From Clostridiales bacterium (GTDB lineage Bacteria; Bacillota; Clostridia; Saccharofermentanales; Saccharofermentanaceae): 64,000 bases of DNA. Below, in pieces: positions 33,557 to 42,110 of this stretch; positions within the stretch are counted from its first letter, which is position 1, and each line of letters begins with the position of its first letter. The stretch lies in the NCBI GenBank assembly GCA_017510605.1, contig JAFWMQ010000014.1, positions 1-64,000 on the forward strand. The letters are read 5' to 3'. The translations under genes were made by a program, and so were the position numbers. The notes below the pieces were generated by a model that saw only the letters and a list, made by a program, of their open reading frames with translations, was not told where the DNA came from and ran no database searches.

Positions 33557-36025
33557 TTACGTATCCTCTTCATCATGGTTCTCAGGAGGCAGGGCATCCG
33601 GTCTGTCGGCTGAACCGTCATCAGATGATCCTCCCGACTGGCTCTTTCCTGAATCAGATAAAGTAACATAAATAATATCGCCTGCATAGACCGTTGTTCC
33701 CGAAGCCACGCTCTGGGAAACGCACAGTCCTTCAATGTCACTGTCGCTGTCGATCTTACAATTCAGGTTCATCTTGAGACATGCCTCGATACATTCAATA
33801 GCAGACATTCCCGTCATATTCGGAACTCTTGTTGTAAGCATTTCTTCATCAGATACTCCTTCTGGATAGAGAACAACGATACCCGTTTTATAAAGTGTGT
33901 GGTAATAGTCCGGATACGTTCTCGCAACAATTGTTTCTGGTGACATATCTATCGTTCCGTAAAGAGTAGAAAGACCGTTGACAGAGATCTTTGAAGCAGC
34001 CTGCGATGCGGGCATGCCGTCAACTTTCTGTACATACCATTGTTTTAACAACTCGTTATATTCGTCTTCGGTAAACCTTCTCTCAACACCCATGTATGCC
34101 AGTGTTCCTTCAACGATCTTAGCTGCTGTTGAAGCTGCAGAAGAAGATCCTACCGAATGATCTCTCGGTTTATTGATTACAACGAGGACAGCGATTTTCG
34201 GGTCGTAGGAAGGCGCATAACATGAGAATGAAAGAACGTGCGCACCCTTAAGCTCACCTACATCGATCGTGGATGTTGACGTCTTACCTGCTACTGAATA
34301 ACCTGCAACTTTACCGGCAGAACCGGTACCGTCAGATACAACGCCTTCCATCAGTTTCCTTACACGTCTGCATGTATCCTCCGAGAAGACCGTACGTACA
34401 ACTTCAGGTTCGATCTCGTCGATGATGTTTCCGTCCGGATCAGTAATGTATTTAACGATATGCGGAACAAGGAGGTTGCCGCCGTTAACGATAGCGCAAT
34501 ACGAAGTAATAAGCTGGATAGGGGTAACCGTAGAAGACTCTCCGTAAGCAAGAACCGCCATATCTACCGAGGTCGGATCCTTATGGAAAATGCCCTTTCC
34601 TTCTGCAGGAAGATCTATTCCTGTCTGATCATAAAAACCGAGCATTCGGACATACGAATAATATTTTGTAAGTCCGATCCTGTACGCGAGCTGTGTAAAT
34701 ACCGGGTTGCAGGAATTCTCAAATGCTTTCTCAAGTGATTCCATGCCGTGATTATAACCGAGTGATTTTTGAGACCAGCACGAGATCGTATGCACGGAAG
34801 ATACCGCGATCGGCGCGTCACTGAAGACTTCTTCTTCATTCGAGAGGTTCTCTTCGAATGCCATGCACGTCGTCAGAGATTTAAATGTCGAACCCGGCTC
34901 GTATGTATCGGAAACGCATCTGTTACGCCATGCATTCGCCATAACGAACTGTACACGCGTATCCGGGCTCATGGCATTCCAGACATCATCACTTGTACCG
35001 TAAGGCTTGGCATACGGATCATTACAGTCATAATTAGGAATCGATACCATAGCGTATACAGCACCTGTATAAGGGTTCATTACTATGGCACAAACTCCGT
35101 CTATCGGATCATATTTGTGATATGCATCTTTTGCCGCTTCTTCCGCGATTCTCTGAATACTTATATCGATATTGGTTACTATGTTGTTTCCGTCTGATAC
35201 GGCTATCGATGTGGCATCGGCATAAGGCAATACGCCGCCTGTGATTTCATCAGTCTCTGAATATCTGTATCCGTCTTCACCGGATAAAGTGCTGTTATAA
35301 TATGCCTCCAGTCCGTACAGACCGTTGAGACTTACGCCGTCATTTTTGGCATATCCGATTACCTGTGAGGCAAGGGAACCATAGTTATAATATCTCTGCG
35401 GAACTGCAACAAAACCAAAGCCTTTTACTTTATTATCTTTCAGGAATTTATCGAACTCGTCTTTTTTCTCCTGGGGAACATTCTTAATGACATCGCATCC
35501 GGCTACATCATTTCTCTTATCATTTGTATCCGACGGATCAACAGGAATTATCGAATCGAGTTTCTCATAAGAAACTCCAAGGATAGATACCGCACCTTCC
35601 ATGATCTGTTCCCTGGTAAGAACAGATGATGTAACAAGCTTCGGTGAACAGATTACAGTGAAATCGTAAGTGTTAGACGCAAGAGGAACCAGGTTGGCAT
35701 CATAGATCATTCCCCTGTTTGCGCTGTAAGTCATTAATGTCCACTGTTCATCTGCAGCGGCTCTTGCGTATTTGTCGTAATCGGTAACTGTTGTGCGGTA
35801 AAGATTATATACGAGATACAAACTGTAAATAACGACAATTACAGCTACTATTGCAATCCAGGCCTTTGCAAAGGCACTGGATCTTATACGTCCTGACTTG
35901 TCTTCCCGGTTTTCTTTGACAGATTCAGAAGAACCCTTAGGAGGTTCTCTTTCCGGTGTGATTTTCTTTATTCCGGAAGGACCCGTTAAGGGTTTCTTTT
36001 TTTTACTTATCGGGGTTTGCTGCAT
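33557..36025 (-). CDS. ftsI: Division-type class B penicillin-binding protein with PASTA domain
   Basis: From the ATG at 36025 the protein has about 822 residues: a basic N-terminus, one transmembrane segment (about 52-74), a dimerisation/pedestal domain, the transpeptidase with S379 in STFK, ENSCNP (SxN) and AGKTST (KTG position, with Ser), and a single C-terminal PASTA domain (VPNMTGMSAIECIE). It crosslinks septal peptidoglycan with FtsW. This start overlaps ftsL by 23 bases; earlier in-frame ATGs to 36079 add a Met-rich leader inside ftsL and look less likely. Confidence 0.9.
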   Translation of the reverse strand: MQQTPISKKKKPLTGPSGIKKITPEREPPKGSSESVKENREDKSGRIRSSAFAKAWIAIVAVIVVIYSLYLVYNLYRTTVTDYDKYARAAADEQWTLMTYSANRGMIYDANLVPLASNTYDFTVICSPKLVTSSVLTREQIMEGAVSILGVSYEKLDSIIPVDPSDTNDKRNDVAGCDVIKNVPQEKKDEFDKFLKDNKVKGFGFVAVPQRYYNYGSLASQVIGYAKNDGVSLNGLYGLEAYYNSTLSGEDGYRYSETDEITGGVLPYADATSIAVSDGNNIVTNIDISIQRIAEEAAKDAYHKYDPIDGVCAIVMNPYTGAVYAMVSIPNYDCNDPYAKPYGTSDDVWNAMSPDTRVQFVMANAWRNRCVSDTYEPGSTFKSLTTCMAFEENLSNEEEVFSDAPIAVSSVHTISCWSQKSLGYNHGMESLEKAFENSCNPVFTQLAYRIGLTKYYSYVRMLGFYDQTGIDLPAEGKGIFHKDPTSVDMAVLAYGESSTVTPIQLITSYCAIVNGGNLLVPHIVKYITDPDGNIIDEIEPEVVRTVFSEDTCRRVRKLMEGVVSDGTGSAGKVAGYSVAGKTSTSTIDVGELKGAHVLSFSCYAPSYDPKIAVLVVINKPRDHSVGSSSAASTAAKIVEGTLAYMGVERRFTEDEYNELLKQWYVQKVDGMPASQAASKISVNGLSTLYGTIDMSPETIVARTYPDYYHTLYKTGIVVLYPEGVSDEEMLTTRVPNMTGMSAIECIEACLKMNLNCKIDSDSDIEGLCVSQSVASGTTVYAGDIIYVTLSDSGKSQSGGSSDDGSADRPDALPPENHDEEDT

Positions 36026-36680
36026 AATATTCAGCCAGCGCATCCTTGGAATCATTGAAATCATCATCGTTGATTCCATCGGAATTATAGTTTGCTTTAG
36101 TGCGGAGCGAATCCGTATTAGGAACAGGAAGATTTACAACCTGGTTTTGGTTAGGATCCTGCATTCCGAGTGCGATAGCCTGTGCGCGGATGACATCCAT
36201 GTCCGCAACACCGTTAGCGTTTTCTTCCGCATTTACGATCTCTCTTTTTAACGTGTTGATCTGATCTTTAAGATTGGAATTATCTCTTGCAAGCTCGGAA
36301 ACTTCAGTCTGAGGATAAAGAAGAAGCATTACGAAAAAACCCAAAAGGATTACGAGTACTATCGAGAATATTGTCTCGAAAAACTTTCTTCTTGTAAGTC
36401 TCCTGGTCTTCTTTCTCTTCTCGATTTTCGACTGGGCATCCTCATGTTCGATCGCATATTGAACTGATCTCTCATGAACATCCTCGTATGATACGAAGGA
36501 AGGATTCTTCTCGATGATCAGGGGCTCATCTTCTATAAGTTCGGTTTTAGTCTCAATGATCTGACCGTTTTTGAAAGTGAGATTTGTTTTTCCTGCAGAC
36601 AGCACTTCATTAAGCGTCTCGTCATTCACGCCTACATCGAAACTATTTCTTTTTCTTCTCGATGCTGATTTTACTGCCAT
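36003..36680 (-). CDS. ftsL: FtsL-like septum formation protein
   Basis: The 225-residue protein has a cytoplasmic N-terminus of about 110 residues, a basic stretch (KRKKTRRLTRRKFFE), one transmembrane segment (about 112-132) and a coiled coil (LARDNSNLKDQINTLKREI). FtsL proteins are usually near 120 residues, so this is long at both ends; the acidic C-terminal tail is also unusual. It would bridge DivIB and the PBP/FtsW pair. Identity rests on topology and on its slot between rsmH and the PBP gene, since FtsL sequences diverge. Confidence 0.8.
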   Translation of the reverse strand: MAVKSASRRKRNSFDVGVNDETLNEVLSAGKTNLTFKNGQIIETKTELIEDEPLIIEKNPSFVSYEDVHERSVQYAIEHEDAQSKIEKRKKTRRLTRRKFFETIFSIVLVILLGFFVMLLLYPQTEVSELARDNSNLKDQINTLKREIVNAEENANGVADMDVIRAQAIALGMQDPNQNQVVNLPVPNTDSLRTKANYNSDGINDDDFNDSKDALAEYYAANPDK

Positions 36681-36711
36681 TTTCCTTATATCTCACTCAA
36701 CAATATTTTTC

Positions 36712-37680
36712 TTAGTTATACTGTTCGTTATCGTTTCTCTCAAAGACTCTGAGTTTTGAACTTCTCGACCTAGGATTGATCTCTATCTCGTCTTCTGACG
36801 GTTCTACCGGTTTCTTTGTTATTACCGTTCCAAGCGATTTCTTTCCGCAAACGCAGACCGGGAAATCACGGGGACATGTGCACGGGCTCTCTGCCGTCCT
36901 GAACGCTTCTTTGACGATCCTGTCCTCGAGGGAATGGAACGATATTACTGCAAATCTTCCGCCCGGCTTGAGTTTTCTTATACCGTCCTGAAGTAATGTT
37001 TCAAGGCCGTCAAGCTCGTGATTTACTTCGATCCTTATAGCCTGGAAGCATCTTTTCGCAGGGTGCTGGTCTTCTCCTCTTCCGTGACCCGGCATATATT
37101 CTTTTATAGCCTGGGCAAGTTCGGTAGTTCTCGTAAACGGCTTTGTTCTGCGTCTTTCAACGATTCCGTCCGCGATCCTTCCCGCATGATGCTCTTCGCC
37201 GTATTCTCTGAAGATCCTCTCGAGATCATCTCTCGAATATCTGTTAACAACCTCTGCTGCGGTAAGCCATTCATCAGGATCCATTCTCATATCAAGAGGT
37301 CCGTTCTTCATATAGGAGAAGCCTCTCTCCGGAGTATCAAGCTGATAAGAAGAAACTCCGAGATCAGCCATAATACCGTCAACTTTACCTATCTTCAGGC
37401 TGCGGATGATATCATCAATATCTTTATAATCTGCTTTGACCGGCATCCACTCGATCCCTGCAAAAGCTTCTCTTCTTTCCATGCAGGCAGCAAGCGCAGC
37501 GCCGTCTTTATCGATCGAGACAAGGATTCCCTGTCCCCTCATTCTTCTTGCTATTTCCGCGCTATGACTTCCCCCGCCGGCCGTACAGTCAACATAGATC
37601 CCGCCGGGCCTGACGTTCAGAGCGTCAACCGTAGGATAAAGGAGTACCGGAATGTGTTCAAAATCAGAGGCCTTCAACAT
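36712..37680 (-). CDS. rsmH: 16S rRNA (cytosine(1402)-N4) methyltransferase
   Basis: The 322-residue protein has EHIPVLLYPTVDALNVRPGG, YVDCTAGGGSHSAEI (SAM site), MADLGVSSYQLDTPERGFSY and VISFHSLEDRIVKEAF, all standard for RsmH (MraW). It methylates C1402 in the ribosomal P site. It overlaps mraZ by 17 bp and is followed by ftsL, the canonical start of the division cluster. Confidence 0.96.
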   Translation of the reverse strand: MLKASDFEHIPVLLYPTVDALNVRPGGIYVDCTAGGGSHSAEIARRMRGQGILVSIDKDGAALAACMERREAFAGIEWMPVKADYKDIDDIIRSLKIGKVDGIMADLGVSSYQLDTPERGFSYMKNGPLDMRMDPDEWLTAAEVVNRYSRDDLERIFREYGEEHHAGRIADGIVERRRTKPFTRTTELAQAIKEYMPGHGRGEDQHPAKRCFQAIRIEVNHELDGLETLLQDGIRKLKPGGRFAVISFHSLEDRIVKEAFRTAESPCTCPRDFPVCVCGKKSLGTVITKKPVEPSEDEIEINPRSRSSKLRVFERNDNEQYN

Positions 37681-38098
37681 AATACTTTGTCTCCAATCCT
37701 TCTATGCTGCTTAAGTCGTGATCTTCGTTGTCATAGAATCCCTTTGTGCATATATCCAGTTTGCCATCGTCATCGAATACGCATATCTCGTCGCCCGGTT
37801 TAGCTCCAATTCTCTCCCAAAGCTCACTGTTAACAGAGATCCTGCCCTGTGAATCAACACTGACTTCACAAGCCTCTCCGATTATCGCTCTCTTGATCTT
37901 ACGGGCATTGGCGTCCATGGTATTCAATTTTCCAAGCTGCGTCTTTACGACATTCTCGAAATGTTCCTTTGAGTAAACGCATAAATAGCCGACATCGAGG
38001 CTGTTCGTTACCACAACCTCAGCGCCGAGCTGTTCTTTTTGCTTAGAGGGAATGAAAAATCTCCCTTTAGCGTCTACTTTTTTAATGTCTCTTGCCAT
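37664..38098 (-). CDS. mraZ: MraZ, division cluster regulator
   Basis: The 144-residue protein contains two AbrB-like halves, each with the family motif: VDAKGRFFIPSK at the N-terminus and VDSQGRISVNSEL in the middle. MraZ forms rings that bind TGGGN-type direct repeats upstream of its own gene and controls the dcw operon. No strong ribosome binding site is seen before the ATG. Candidate boxes and a promoter lie at 38163-38237. Confidence 0.95.
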   Translation of the reverse strand: MARDIKKVDAKGRFFIPSKQKEQLGAEVVVTNSLDVGYLCVYSKEHFENVVKTQLGKLNTMDANARKIKRAIIGEACEVSVDSQGRISVNSELWERIGAKPGDEICVFDDDGKLDICTKGFYDNEDHDLSSIEGLETKYYVEGL

Positions 38099-38162
38099 TA
38101 CGAATCTCTGTCAGCTTGATTATGCGGCTAATGGAAGAAAAACGAACCATATCAGCCATTTT

Positions 38163-38201
38163 CCTCCACCAGAATGGGAAATATCTCCCCAAATCACCAC
38201 A
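38163..38201 (-). promoter_or_regulatory. Candidate MraZ operator (TGG(T/G)GA repeats)
   Basis: On the minus strand three related hexamers occur in the mraZ leader: TGGTGA, TGGGGA eight bases later, and TGGTGG about 22 bases further. MraZ is known to bind short TGGGN direct repeats with about 10-bp spacing; spacing here is irregular, so the call is tentative. They lie just downstream of the predicted start site. Confidence 0.4.
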
Positions 38202-38208
38202 CATCTGT

Positions 38209-38237
38209 ATTGTATTCGTAACATTCTTTTAATGCAA
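38209..38237 (-). promoter_or_regulatory. Promoter upstream of mraZ
   Basis: On the minus strand TTGCAT (38232-38237) and TACAAT (38209-38214) are 17 bases apart, giving a start near 38202 and a leader of about 104 bases containing the candidate MraZ boxes. Confidence 0.5.
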
Positions 38238-38320
38238 GGGGAAATTTGTCATTTTTTGGAAATTTGTTAAATATTTTTTCTAACTGATGTGGGGCTTTTT
38301 GACAGTTTTTATAATTTTTT

Positions 38321-38436
38321 GGCTGAACGTGTCTAAAAACATGCCGCACTGCGGGTCGATCTGCGGTTCGAAACGGCTTTTTCAGGCCAAACGTGCCTAC
38401 AAACATGCCGCACTGCGGGTCGATCTGCGGTTCGAA
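38321..38436. repeat. Duplicated 52-bp block
   Basis: Copies at 38321-38372 and 38385-38436 are identical over the last 36 bases and differ at a few sites in the first 16. The period is 64 bp. Each holds the small inverted repeat CCGCACTGCGG. It is non-coding and lies upstream of the mraZ promoter. Confidence 0.85.
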
Positions 38437-38474
38437 GAACTGATTAAATAGAATTCCAAGTTAGATTTCCTGTG

Positions 38475-38670
38475 GTGTCGGGAATCGGACGTGAAGGTGT
38501 TTTTACGACAACATTTTACGTGGCTTGGTGTCGGGAATCAGGCAAGAAGACAATTTACGACAACATTTTTAGAGGTTTAGTGTCGGGAATTGGTCAAACG
38601 AAGTGTTTTCCGACACCATCTCAATGCAATTAACAAGTATTTAGTGTCGGAATTTGGTCAATCATCATTT
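38475..38670. repeat. GTGTCGGGAA repeat units, forward orientation, about 53-bp period
   Basis: GTGTCGGGAAT occurs at 38475, 38528 and 38580 and a shortened version at 38644, spaced 53, 52 and 64 bp. Units 3 and 4 close with TTTCCGACAC or TTCCCGACAC, giving hairpins; units 1 and 2 close with a degenerate ACGACAACA. No open reading frame is plausible. Confidence 0.8.
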
Positions 38671-38671
38671 T

Positions 38672-38883
38672 CCCGACACTATCACTGTGATTTTAGTGGT
38701 CAAGAATGCGTGATTCCCAAGTTTCCCGACACTATCACTGTGATTTTAGTGGTCAAGAATGCGTGATACCCAAGTTTCCCGACACTATCACTGTGATTTT
38801 GGTGGTCAAGAATGCGTGATATCCAAGTTTTCCGACACTATCACAGTGATTTTGGTGGTCAAAAATGTGCTATCTTTTTGCGC
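38672..38883. repeat. 53-bp tandem repeat, four units
   Basis: Units begin at 38672, 38725, 38778 and 38831 and open with CCCGACACTATCAC. The first three are near identical; the fourth decays in its second half. Each contains the palindrome ATCACTGTGAT (ATCACAGTGAT in unit 4) and a conserved GTGGTCAAGAATGCGTGAT. The GTGTCGGGAA motif of the preceding array appears here in the opposite orientation. Confidence 0.85.
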
Positions 38884-39062
38884 ACTTAAAAAACACGTTA
38901 AAAGTCGCGCAATGCGTGATTTTTTGCGTGAATTGTATGGCGGATTTTCAAGAAAAAATATATACCTCTGATAAAAACGGATTTCACCATTTCGGGTCAA
39001 ATAAGATATACAGATCGTTTAACGTGAAACTCATGCACCCTTCAGGGCTCTGCGGTCAGGCG
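38884..39062. other. Rest of the mraZ-rodA intergenic region
   Basis: Downstream of the rodA stop on the minus strand I see no terminator, gene or RNA. The sequence is AT-rich next to the array. Short open frames here have no coding character. Confidence 0.5.
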
Positions 39063-40187
39063 TCAGGTATTCCTCGACATGGAAATATTCAGAATAAAGC
39101 CGAATGCAAGATAATTGATCAGCATGGCGGAACCGCCGAGACTGATGAACGGCAAAGGTATACCGGTGATCGGAAGAAGGCCTACGGCCATACCCATATT
39201 CTCGATATAGTGGAAAGCAAAATAAGAGGCAAGGCCGGTAAGAGCATAGGATGCGGATTTTGACTGAATCTTGGCCGCAACATAGAGGCACCTGCATATG
39301 AAGAAGAACGCAAGGATGATTACCGCCGTCGTTCCGATAAATCCCATATGTTCCGATATGGCAGCGAAAATAAAATCGCTCTCTTTAACAGGCACGGTAG
39401 TCAAAACTCCTGTATGGTTTCCGGTAAGACCGCCTGACGCAATCGCAGCTTTTGACTGCATCAGGTTATACTCAGATCTCGGGTCAGAACCCTGGAAAAC
39501 AAGCGAGAGGATTCTGTCCTTCTGATAGGGCTTAAGATAGAATGTCCAGACCGCAGGGACGATGATAACGACGAAGGATGAGAATGCCAGGAGGAAGTAC
39601 CTGTATCTGACGCCCCACGCAAACAGCATGCAGACAAAAGTAAAAATGATAACCATTGCCGTACCGAAGTCAGGCTGTGTAAGGATCAGGAGCATCGGAG
39701 GCGCATAGACCGCTGCCATTATTCCGAAGCCTTTCAGAAGAGTAACCTCTTTATTGTGCATCGACTCGAAAACATCAGCCGCCACAACGATAAGACCTAT
39801 TTTCGCAAGTTCAGAAGGCTGGAAATTACCAATAACAGGAAGATTGAGCCATGAATCCGCACCCCAGGAAGCGGCAAGCGAATAACCGTCGATAGGAACC
39901 AGGATCAGAAGGAACAAAGATACTGCATATATCAATCTGCCGACAACTCTTAAGAAATGCTCATCGAGCAAACTGATTATCAAGGCAAAGACAATGCCGG
40001 CAACCGTTGCAGCTATCTGTCTGTAATAGTTTCCGGGATACGCTGCATAACCTTTGGATAAAACTTTCTGTAAGACATAAAGACCGATTATCGTCATTGC
40101 CAAAACCGGCACGACAAGATAATAATCAACGGTCTTAAGACCGTCTTTCCCGCGAAGTCTGACAACGCCGGAACCAGCCTTATCCAT
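39063..40187 (-). CDS. rodA: RodA-like SEDS glycosyltransferase
   Basis: The 374-residue protein has about 10 transmembrane segments and the SEDS motifs WLNLPVIGNFQPSELAKIGL, TQPDFGTAM and TGIPLPFISLGGSAML. RodA polymerises lipid II for side-wall growth with a class B PBP. It is shorter than the FtsW at 29148 and lies outside the division block, which supports RodA over a second FtsW. The start overlaps the lgt stop by one base. No rod-type PBP2 or MreBCD gene is in the window. Confidence 0.9.
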   Translation of the reverse strand: MDKAGSGVVRLRGKDGLKTVDYYLVVPVLAMTIIGLYVLQKVLSKGYAAYPGNYYRQIAATVAGIVFALIISLLDEHFLRVVGRLIYAVSLFLLILVPIDGYSLAASWGADSWLNLPVIGNFQPSELAKIGLIVVAADVFESMHNKEVTLLKGFGIMAAVYAPPMLLILTQPDFGTAMVIIFTFVCMLFAWGVRYRYFLLAFSSFVVIIVPAVWTFYLKPYQKDRILSLVFQGSDPRSEYNLMQSKAAIASGGLTGNHTGVLTTVPVKESDFIFAAISEHMGFIGTTAVIILAFFFICRCLYVAAKIQSKSASYALTGLASYFAFHYIENMGMAVGLLPITGIPLPFISLGGSAMLINYLAFGFILNISMSRNT

Positions 40188-41080
40188 TATTTCTTTTTTC
40201 CTTCTCCTGCAGATTCATCCGCATACAGCTTCTCGGGGAAGCCCTTCTTCTCGATCTTTTTGCTTCTGGCATATGCAATATAAAGAAGCGCTGCAACAAC
40301 AAATATGAGCGAGAGGAGCTGTGAGATCCTGATGCTCGTATTACCGAGATAAAGCGAATCCGTTCTCATACCTTCAATAAAGAACCTTGCAGTTCCGTAA
40401 AGAGCGAAATAAGCACATGATGTCTCAAAAGGTGTCTTTGAATGCTTTCTTATATAGAGAAGAATAAAAAAGATAGCAAGATCAGCGAGTGACTCATATA
40501 AGAAAGTAGGATGAACCGGCATAGTGGAAACAAGTGTCGGGCATGTGGATTTCAGATAACTCTCGATTACGGAGCTAGTCATTCCCCAGGGGAGATTAGT
40601 CGTTGTACCGAAGCATTCCTGATTAAAGAAATTGCCCCATCTTCCGATAGCCTGTCCCAAAGGCAGATAAACAACGCAGTAATCGGCAAGTTCCCTGAAA
40701 GGGATCTTTCTTATATAACACATAGTAAATCCGCCGATAAAGACGAGAATAACACCGCCGTATATCGCAAGTCCGCCGGATCTTAAGTCAAAGATCGCTT
40801 TAAGATCTTTGCCGTAGTAATCCCAGTTGCAAGCTACAAAATATGCTCTGGCACCGATTATGGCACACGGAATAGTCATTAAGATAGTGTCATATACAAG
40901 TCCTTCGGGGAAGTTATGGCGCTTTGCCTGCTTGAGCGCAAGTATGACACTCAGAATAAGTGCCAGCGCGATAAGAAGACCATACCAATATACTTCAATA
41001 CTGCCGATCCTGAACGCGACCGGATTAACATTCAGGACCCACCCAAGTCCCGGAAATTTCACTTCTACAAAGTTCGTCAT
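40187..41080 (-). CDS. lgt: Prolipoprotein diacylglyceryl transferase
   Basis: The 297-residue protein has seven transmembrane segments, the signature GRWGNFFNQECFG, the GGLAIYGGV loop and YGTARFFIEGMR near the C-terminus. It transfers diacylglyceryl from phosphatidylglycerol to the lipobox cysteine of prolipoproteins, for example the polysaccharide deacetylase at 54508. GGGAGG lies before the ATG. The C-terminus is Lys-rich. It is paired with rodA. Confidence 0.95.
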   Translation of the reverse strand: MTNFVEVKFPGLGWVLNVNPVAFRIGSIEVYWYGLLIALALILSVILALKQAKRHNFPEGLVYDTILMTIPCAIIGARAYFVACNWDYYGKDLKAIFDLRSGGLAIYGGVILVFIGGFTMCYIRKIPFRELADYCVVYLPLGQAIGRWGNFFNQECFGTTTNLPWGMTSSVIESYLKSTCPTLVSTMPVHPTFLYESLADLAIFFILLYIRKHSKTPFETSCAYFALYGTARFFIEGMRTDSLYLGNTSIRISQLLSLIFVVAALLYIAYARSKKIEKKGFPEKLYADESAGEGKKK

Positions 41081-41177
41081 GTTTCCTTATCCTCCCTGCC
41101 CTTCTTAAGGGTCAGTAAATCCCTGATATATTACCACAAAAAGAAGAATATAACTTTTTCACTTATCTTTTCATGGT

Positions 41178-42110
41178 TTAAATGAGGTTTTTGATATAAT
41201 CGCGGGCCTGCACTTTGTTGTTTTCCACGGCAAGGATCAGTTCATCCTTGGACCCGTAATGTTCTTCAGGCCTTAGGAAATGCAAAAGTTCAACAGTGAA
41301 CTTTGCACCGTAAATATCTTCATCGAAGTCGAAAATAAACGTCTCCGCAACATCATTTTCCGCATTCTCAAGAGTAGGTCTTCTACCGATATTCGTAACA
41401 CCGTAAAGCACACGCTGTCCCAGAATGACGCGCGAAACATAGACTCCCCTGCGGACAACAAATTTGTCTTCGGGAATATTAATATTTGCAGTGGGAAAAC
41501 CCATCGTTCTTCCCATCATCTTTCCCTGAACGCAGTAGCCTGTGTATGAATAGTTTCTTCCGCCGCAAAGATCTCTCGCAAGATCGGCATCGCCTTCACT
41601 TAAGGCTTCGCGAAGCCATGTTGTTGATATCTTTCTTCCGGTGCCTTCAAGCAGATGATCCTTTAAAACGATAACACGGATGTCATTTGCTTTCGCAAAT
41701 TCCCTGATCAGGTTAACATCGCCTTTAGCCCCGCGCCCGAATCTGTAATCTTCACCTAAGACAAGAGTGTCTGCAACAGCGCGGTACAAAAGAACATCCG
41801 TAAGATACTGCTCTGGTTCCATGTCTTTTACAGCATCAAAATCCAGCACAAATAACTCGTCTGCTCCGAGACTGCCGATAAGCTCATGCTTTTCTTCCAT
41901 ACTGTATAAAGAACGGGAATCATTCTTTATAAGATTCCTGAATGTCTGGACGGTGGAAGTAAGACCGTCTCTTTCAGCAGTTACGACCGCCTTCCTGATG
42001 ATGTCCTTATGACCCTGATGAATGCCGTCGAATAGTCCGAGTGCTATGACCCGGCCTTTTGTGCCGAGAGGAAGATCATCAAGACTATATGTATTGCAGA
42101 TCTTAATCAT
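41178..42110 (-). CDS. ribF: Bifunctional riboflavin kinase/FMN adenylyltransferase
   Basis: The protein of about 310 residues has the FAD-synthetase half with ALGLFDGIHQGHKDII and the riboflavin kinase half with GRTMGFPTANINIP and GVTNIGRRPT. It makes FMN and then FAD. The ATG at 42110 overlaps the truB stop as ATGATTAA; a TTG two codons upstream is a weaker choice. It is the last gene of the nusA-infB cluster, as in many Bacillota. Confidence 0.95.
   Translation of the reverse strand: MIKICNTYSLDDLPLGTKGRVIALGLFDGIHQGHKDIIRKAVVTAERDGLTSTVQTFRNLIKNDSRSLYSMEEKHELIGSLGADELFVLDFDAVKDMEPEQYLTDVLLYRAVADTLVLGEDYRFGRGAKGDVNLIREFAKANDIRVIVLKDHLLEGTGRKISTTWLREALSEGDADLARDLCGGRNYSYTGYCVQGKMMGRTMGFPTANINIPEDKFVVRRGVYVSRVILGQRVLYGVTNIGRRPTLENAENDVAETFIFDFDEDIYGAKFTVELLHFLRPEEHYGSKDELILAVENNKVQARDYIKNLI

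Noticed and set aside
38672..38883. CRISPR array
   Set aside because: The 53-bp units are directly adjacent with no unique spacers, and no cas genes are present.
38759..38971. Small open frames in the repeat region
   Set aside because: They follow the 53-bp repeat, lack ribosome binding sites and have no coding character.
39063..40187. Second ftsW
   Set aside because: Short N-terminus, pairing with lgt and position outside the division block favour RodA.
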